Positions 60,168 through 64,000 of a stretch of 64,000 nt of DNA are shown in pieces (positions within the stretch are counted from its first letter, which is position 1; every line of letters starts with the position of its first letter). Below the pieces are notes generated by a model. It did not search any database, had not been told where the DNA came from, and was given only the letters and a program-made list of their open reading frames with translations. Origin of the DNA: Tenebrio molitor (taxonomy: Eukaryota > Arthropoda > Insecta > Coleoptera > Tenebrionidae); NCBI RefSeq assembly GCF_963966145.1, contig NC_091052.1:12958001-13022000 (forward strand). The letters are read 5' to 3'. Both the position numbers and the translations under genes were made by a program.

Positions 60168-62643
60168 CAAGCTTTATTATTTCACGCCTCTTCCATCAAC
60201 TTCTCTCGAAACAAAATCTTCGCACTCTTCATACATCATATATAACCGTAAAAGAATAACCGTGTTCGCATTTTGCCTTCGTACAAAATGCACGTGATCT
60301 AAAATTGTTCTGTTTCATTTAAACGCCAATCCGAGCTTGCATTTATACCGCATGCATATTTGATAAGTTGATTAGCTGACAAAAAACGAATTGTAGTGTC
60401 ACGATCGCGTTTCTCGTCAAGTGGCGCAAATCGCCAAAGTAAAATATCATGTAGAGCAGTGTACCATTTTTGCGTGGTGATATTTGCAGGATTGGACAAG
60501 TCCGGTCGAAGCGGACAGTAATGGATCCGGTGTGGAACCACTTAATTTGGTTCTAGACGGACATGCACCGGACTTTTATCGGTTCTAACATAACATAACA
60601 AGTGCCCATCCATTATTAGATCGTGTGTAGTGCGTGGTGTGCGCGTCGAAGTACCGGCTTTCCATAGGGGTTGCTTCCACAGTCAGATTGCTCGTGTTGT
60701 ATTATTAATGCAGTTTAGTCACGGAATCAGGATATGTATATTTGTGTCGCTCGGCTTGAATCCCTCGGCTTGCTCTGTGCAGACATATGAATATAAATCT
60801 TGTATTCAACGGAATTTTAATTTGCGAAATGCTGAGGAACAGGAAACATTCGTAAACTGTCTTGTCTGTATTCAGATTACACGTTATCCTGTTTATAAAC
60901 GGTTGGAGTGAATTATGTAAACTTTATTTACAAATATTACGATTTTGCACAACCATTAATCTTACACCGGCCGCTTTTCATCAAATACGAACGGATTCGA
61001 CGACGACTTGAAAAGCGTTCGTAACATTGCGAAAATAAGAACGAATAGGAACTATTCGTATTAAAATTGAGAACAAATGCTCCGCAGATGTAATGCTGCA
61101 ACCAACGAACGTCTCGATGTTTTATTTTTCTCTCGGCTAAATCCGAATGTATCGATGAAAGATATAAAAAAAACTTTACGCCATTAGCATCATCCAACGC
61201 ATCGATAACTCTTCAAAAAGAAACAAACTTTATCCATTCTTACTAAATTACAGAATAAAGGCTTTTTCCACTCTGTCCGGCCCCGCCCCGCTGCTCCCAA
61301 AACTTGCGATATTTTGCTCCGGATTAATTCCTCAACAACTAAACTTTGTCGTCTATCCAGACTGCAACACAATTGCATCGAAACACACTTGCATTTTGTA
61401 AACTGCCACTTATAATTTAGATGCAATCACTGTCACCTCTAGAACTTCGTTGTGCTCTTATGAAGGAGCTTTTGAAAGAATTTTTTATAACTCGCATAAT
61501 AAATTTAAGTTTGAAAGGGTTTCACTCAACAAACAATTACATAAAGGAAGACCATTTTCTGCTGTTATTGAAGAAGGTAAGCAAGTTATAGCGTAAAACG
61601 GGAAGAAGAACCGAGCCAAATAATTTTATCTTCAAGCGATTGAAAACCTCGCCTTTGTGTATCTCCATAGAGACGGTTAAAGTGTCATTTTTTTCTGAGC
61701 GGAGTAGAAGTACTTCAACTCCTAGGAGTAAAAGTATCCAGAAGCAGCTCGACCCAGTCAAATGTAAGGTCATTTGAATCATTTGTCCGATTTATTTAAC
61801 AATTACACGAAATATTTAATAATCAAATTATCCTTATTAAAATAAAGGCTCTAAAAAGCGATATAACGAAATTATTATCCAATATTTAACCGTTGGCACT
61901 GTAGTATTTCAAGAGTCGTTTGTTGTGGGCGTGTCGATGCTGTCAGATGTGATGTCAAAACCTGAAATCGCGCAAGCAAGATGGTCGTTCAGTGTTAAAA
62001 AGTAAACAGTTGTAATCGTTTGCTATTCACGTTTTGATCATTTTCGTTATATTTAGCGAATAAGTGAAGTTTGTACGATGCCCTTAAAAACGAAATGCAT
62101 TTTGCAGCTTGAGAATTGACGCATATCGAGGCAAACTATGTAGGATCTAGTCCTATCAAAGTACCGAAAATTGTATGATTGCTACATAATGCTCAAATGC
62201 TCATGATGAAAAGTATCTGGCAACAAAAATAAAATTTCTGAGTTTCCTAGAGGAAGAATTATAAATTATTATTGTAGGTTATGTCTGACCGGCGCTTGTG
62301 ATGCGATGATTTCACAAATTTGGCAATAAGAGATATGGAAGATTCGGGCTCTGCTATCTTAGTTAAAGTTCAGGATACTAAAAATTACAAATCGCGATCA
62401 TTCACCAATTTCGGAAAGTTTCTCCTGGAAATTTGCAGAAAGTACATCGAATAATTTAGATAGCATTGTAAAGTTTACTAATATTATCGCAACTTCAAGT
62501 ACCAATAACAAGGAAAGCAGAAATTACTAGGTAGTGACATAAAATTTGAAAACTGCAAATTTGAAGATTGCAACTGCAAAAAAAAAAAAATAAGTGAGTT
62601 CATGTCCGATTTTTTTTGTGATCCGCTTGAAAATAAAATAGTA
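60168..62643. other. Stretch without recognised gene
   Basis: Short ORFs only (up to 93 codons), with no recognisable motif, repeat box or RNA gene. Confidence 0.35.
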
Positions 62644-62645
62644 TA

Positions 62646-63227
62646 CAGGGTGTTTTCGAAGTTGAGGTGTTTCTTTTAACCTGTGATAGTATGCGTTGTT
62701 CTAAAGAATTTAGCCAAAATCACCTTAGTAAAATGTGTACGGCAATCAAGATACAATAAGTTAATTTTTTTGAAATTTTTGAAACCGGTCCTGCTCAAAT
62801 TTGCGCTGATTTGTTAGAAATTGGAATTGGCAAAAAAAAAATCAAATGAGCATGGACGTTAATCAAAACTACTGTCAGGGTTGTCATCTAATTAGTCGAA
62901 ATGGCTTTATTATTAGGAAAATAATGAGCTCACAGATATGTTGCAAATGCATGGGCAATGTTATCACGTTATCAAAATGCATCTGCAGCGTCCAGAGAGT
63001 ATTGCAAAGCGATTTCCGGAAAAACACAGGGGCCAGGTTAGTTATTAATCTAGTACAGCGGAGAAATGGACAGGACCGGACTTAAAATTTTAGAAAACAA
63101 TAAAAATATACAATCAATTATCTCCGTTAATACAAACATTTTACTAAGAAGATTTAGGCTAAAATTCTTAAGAATAATGTGTAGTACTTCGTGTTACAAG
63201 GAACGCGTCAACTTCGAGAACACCCTG
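62646..63227. mobile_element. 582-bp TIR element with CAGGGTGTTTTCGAAGTTGA end
   Basis: CAGGGTGTTTTCGAAGTTGA on the left mirrors TCAACTTCGAGAACACCCTG on the right. TA lies at both borders (62644-62645 and 63228-63229). Short ORFs inside show no transposase motif. Confidence 0.8.
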
Positions 63228-63336
63228 TACAGTGTGGAAACTAGTTATGGAATAAATTCAGTAATTTCAAAAATAATGACATTTGTGAAAAACACTGAAA
63301 TAGGTCAATTTTTATTTCTCATAATGTTTATTTTCA

Positions 63337-63998
63337 GTTGCTTCACTTGTTCATGACGTCATCCATTTTTCAGATATGACGTCATCACCAATTTTTTAAA
63401 TGACAACCCCCACTTTTTTCTTCTCTTTCTGATAGATCTTTGCACTAGCTAAACGATGAATGAAAAAAATTGGTACCTTATATAACAATTTTTTTTTATA
63501 TGACAAACTTTACTTCAAAAATTTAATGTATAATTTTTTATGTAAAAATTTTTAATTATGGGTTTATTTAAAATAAAAGATTTATTTCAATAGACCAAAC
63601 AATTTAGTAGAATTAGGCAGAGAATTTGCGCAGAAATGGAACAAATCAGCCGTGACATTATTGAGCGAATTGTACAAAGTGTCGGTGAGTGCCAAATAGT
63701 TGGCGGGAGGCAATTTCAACATTTGCGTTAAATTTTATTGTTAAGCTGAGATGTTTGTTTGATTTTGTTTGTGGTCAATTAAAATTTTTACATTAAAAAT
63801 TAAATTAAATTTTTGAATTAAAATTTGTCGTTTTCTCAAAAAAATTGTTATGTAAGCCAATAATTTTTTTGATTTATCGTTTAGGTAGTAGGAAGGTCTA
63901 TCAAAAACAGAAGAAAAAAGTGGGTATTGTCATTTAAAAAAATTGCTGATAACGTCATAACTCAAAAATGGATGACGTCATGAACAAGTGAACCAACT
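63337..63998. mobile_element. TIR element carrying full CRE sites, at the window edge
   Basis: AGTTGCTTCACTTGTTCATG with ACGTCATCCATTTTT on the left mirrors AAAAATGGATGACGTC and ATGAACAAGTGAACCAACT on the right. The right border is only two bases from the window end. TGACGTCA occurs at 63354, 63377 and 63973. An inner inverted pair, AATGACAACCCCCACTTTTTTC and AAAAAAGTGGGTATTGTCATT, sits within. An ATG at 63636 gives MEQISRDIIERIVQSV before a GTGAGT donor-like site, perhaps a transposase exon remnant. Confidence 0.65.
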
Positions 63999-64000
63999 TA

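Overview
The window reads as nuclear DNA of an insect, most likely a beetle. It is AT-rich and gene-poor, and it is filled with satellite-like repeats and small DNA transposons. The only host gene I recognise is the first coding exon of a TMTC-family protein O-mannosyltransferase at 9572-9861 on the + strand. It ends in a clean splice donor. I find no second exon, so most of 9862-64000 is probably its first intron, or intron plus intergenic DNA. A short acceptor-bounded stretch at 9185-9252 could be the last exon of an upstream gene, or 5' leader.

The dominant structure is a diverged repeat family with a unit of about 160-180 bp. It carries a strongly conserved 18-bp box, ATGGTGGATGCGCCGGGA or its GAGGCGCC variant. 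I count roughly 65-70 recognisable boxes. They fall in orientation blocks: + at 1-7.6 kb, - at 11.5-21.3 kb, + at 23.5-28.7 kb, - at 30.8-33.1 kb (plus 38.2 and 50.8 kb), and + at 47.5-60.2 kb. At 53.3-56.0 kb three unit types follow each other as an A-B-C trimer of about 0.5 kb, a higher-order repeat. A second, different higher-order array lies at 6.0-7.8 kb. Several boxes stand alone in unrelated flanks.

Mobile DNA sits in and around these repeats. At 38355-41059 there is a complete hAT transposon with 21-bp perfect TIRs, an 8-bp target duplication (GCTATGAC) and an intact five-exon transposase of 484 residues. It landed inside a satellite unit. Two inverted copies of a deleted, Crypton-like tyrosine-recombinase element lie at 10.65-11.45 kb and 58.36-59.11 kb. 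A decayed R1-type LINE 3' end lies at 43.6-44.67 kb. At least six MITE-like elements have CAGGGTG-type termini and TA target duplications, two of them proven by empty sites in paralogous repeats. There are also several long foldback or palindromic elements, and a TIR element with three full TGACGTCA sites at the window's right edge. A 1.4-kb unnamed repeat occurs at 25.65, 41.4 (partial) and 47.88 kb.

No tRNA, rRNA or CRISPR array was seen. Open stretches between the listed items show no convincing coding sequence.
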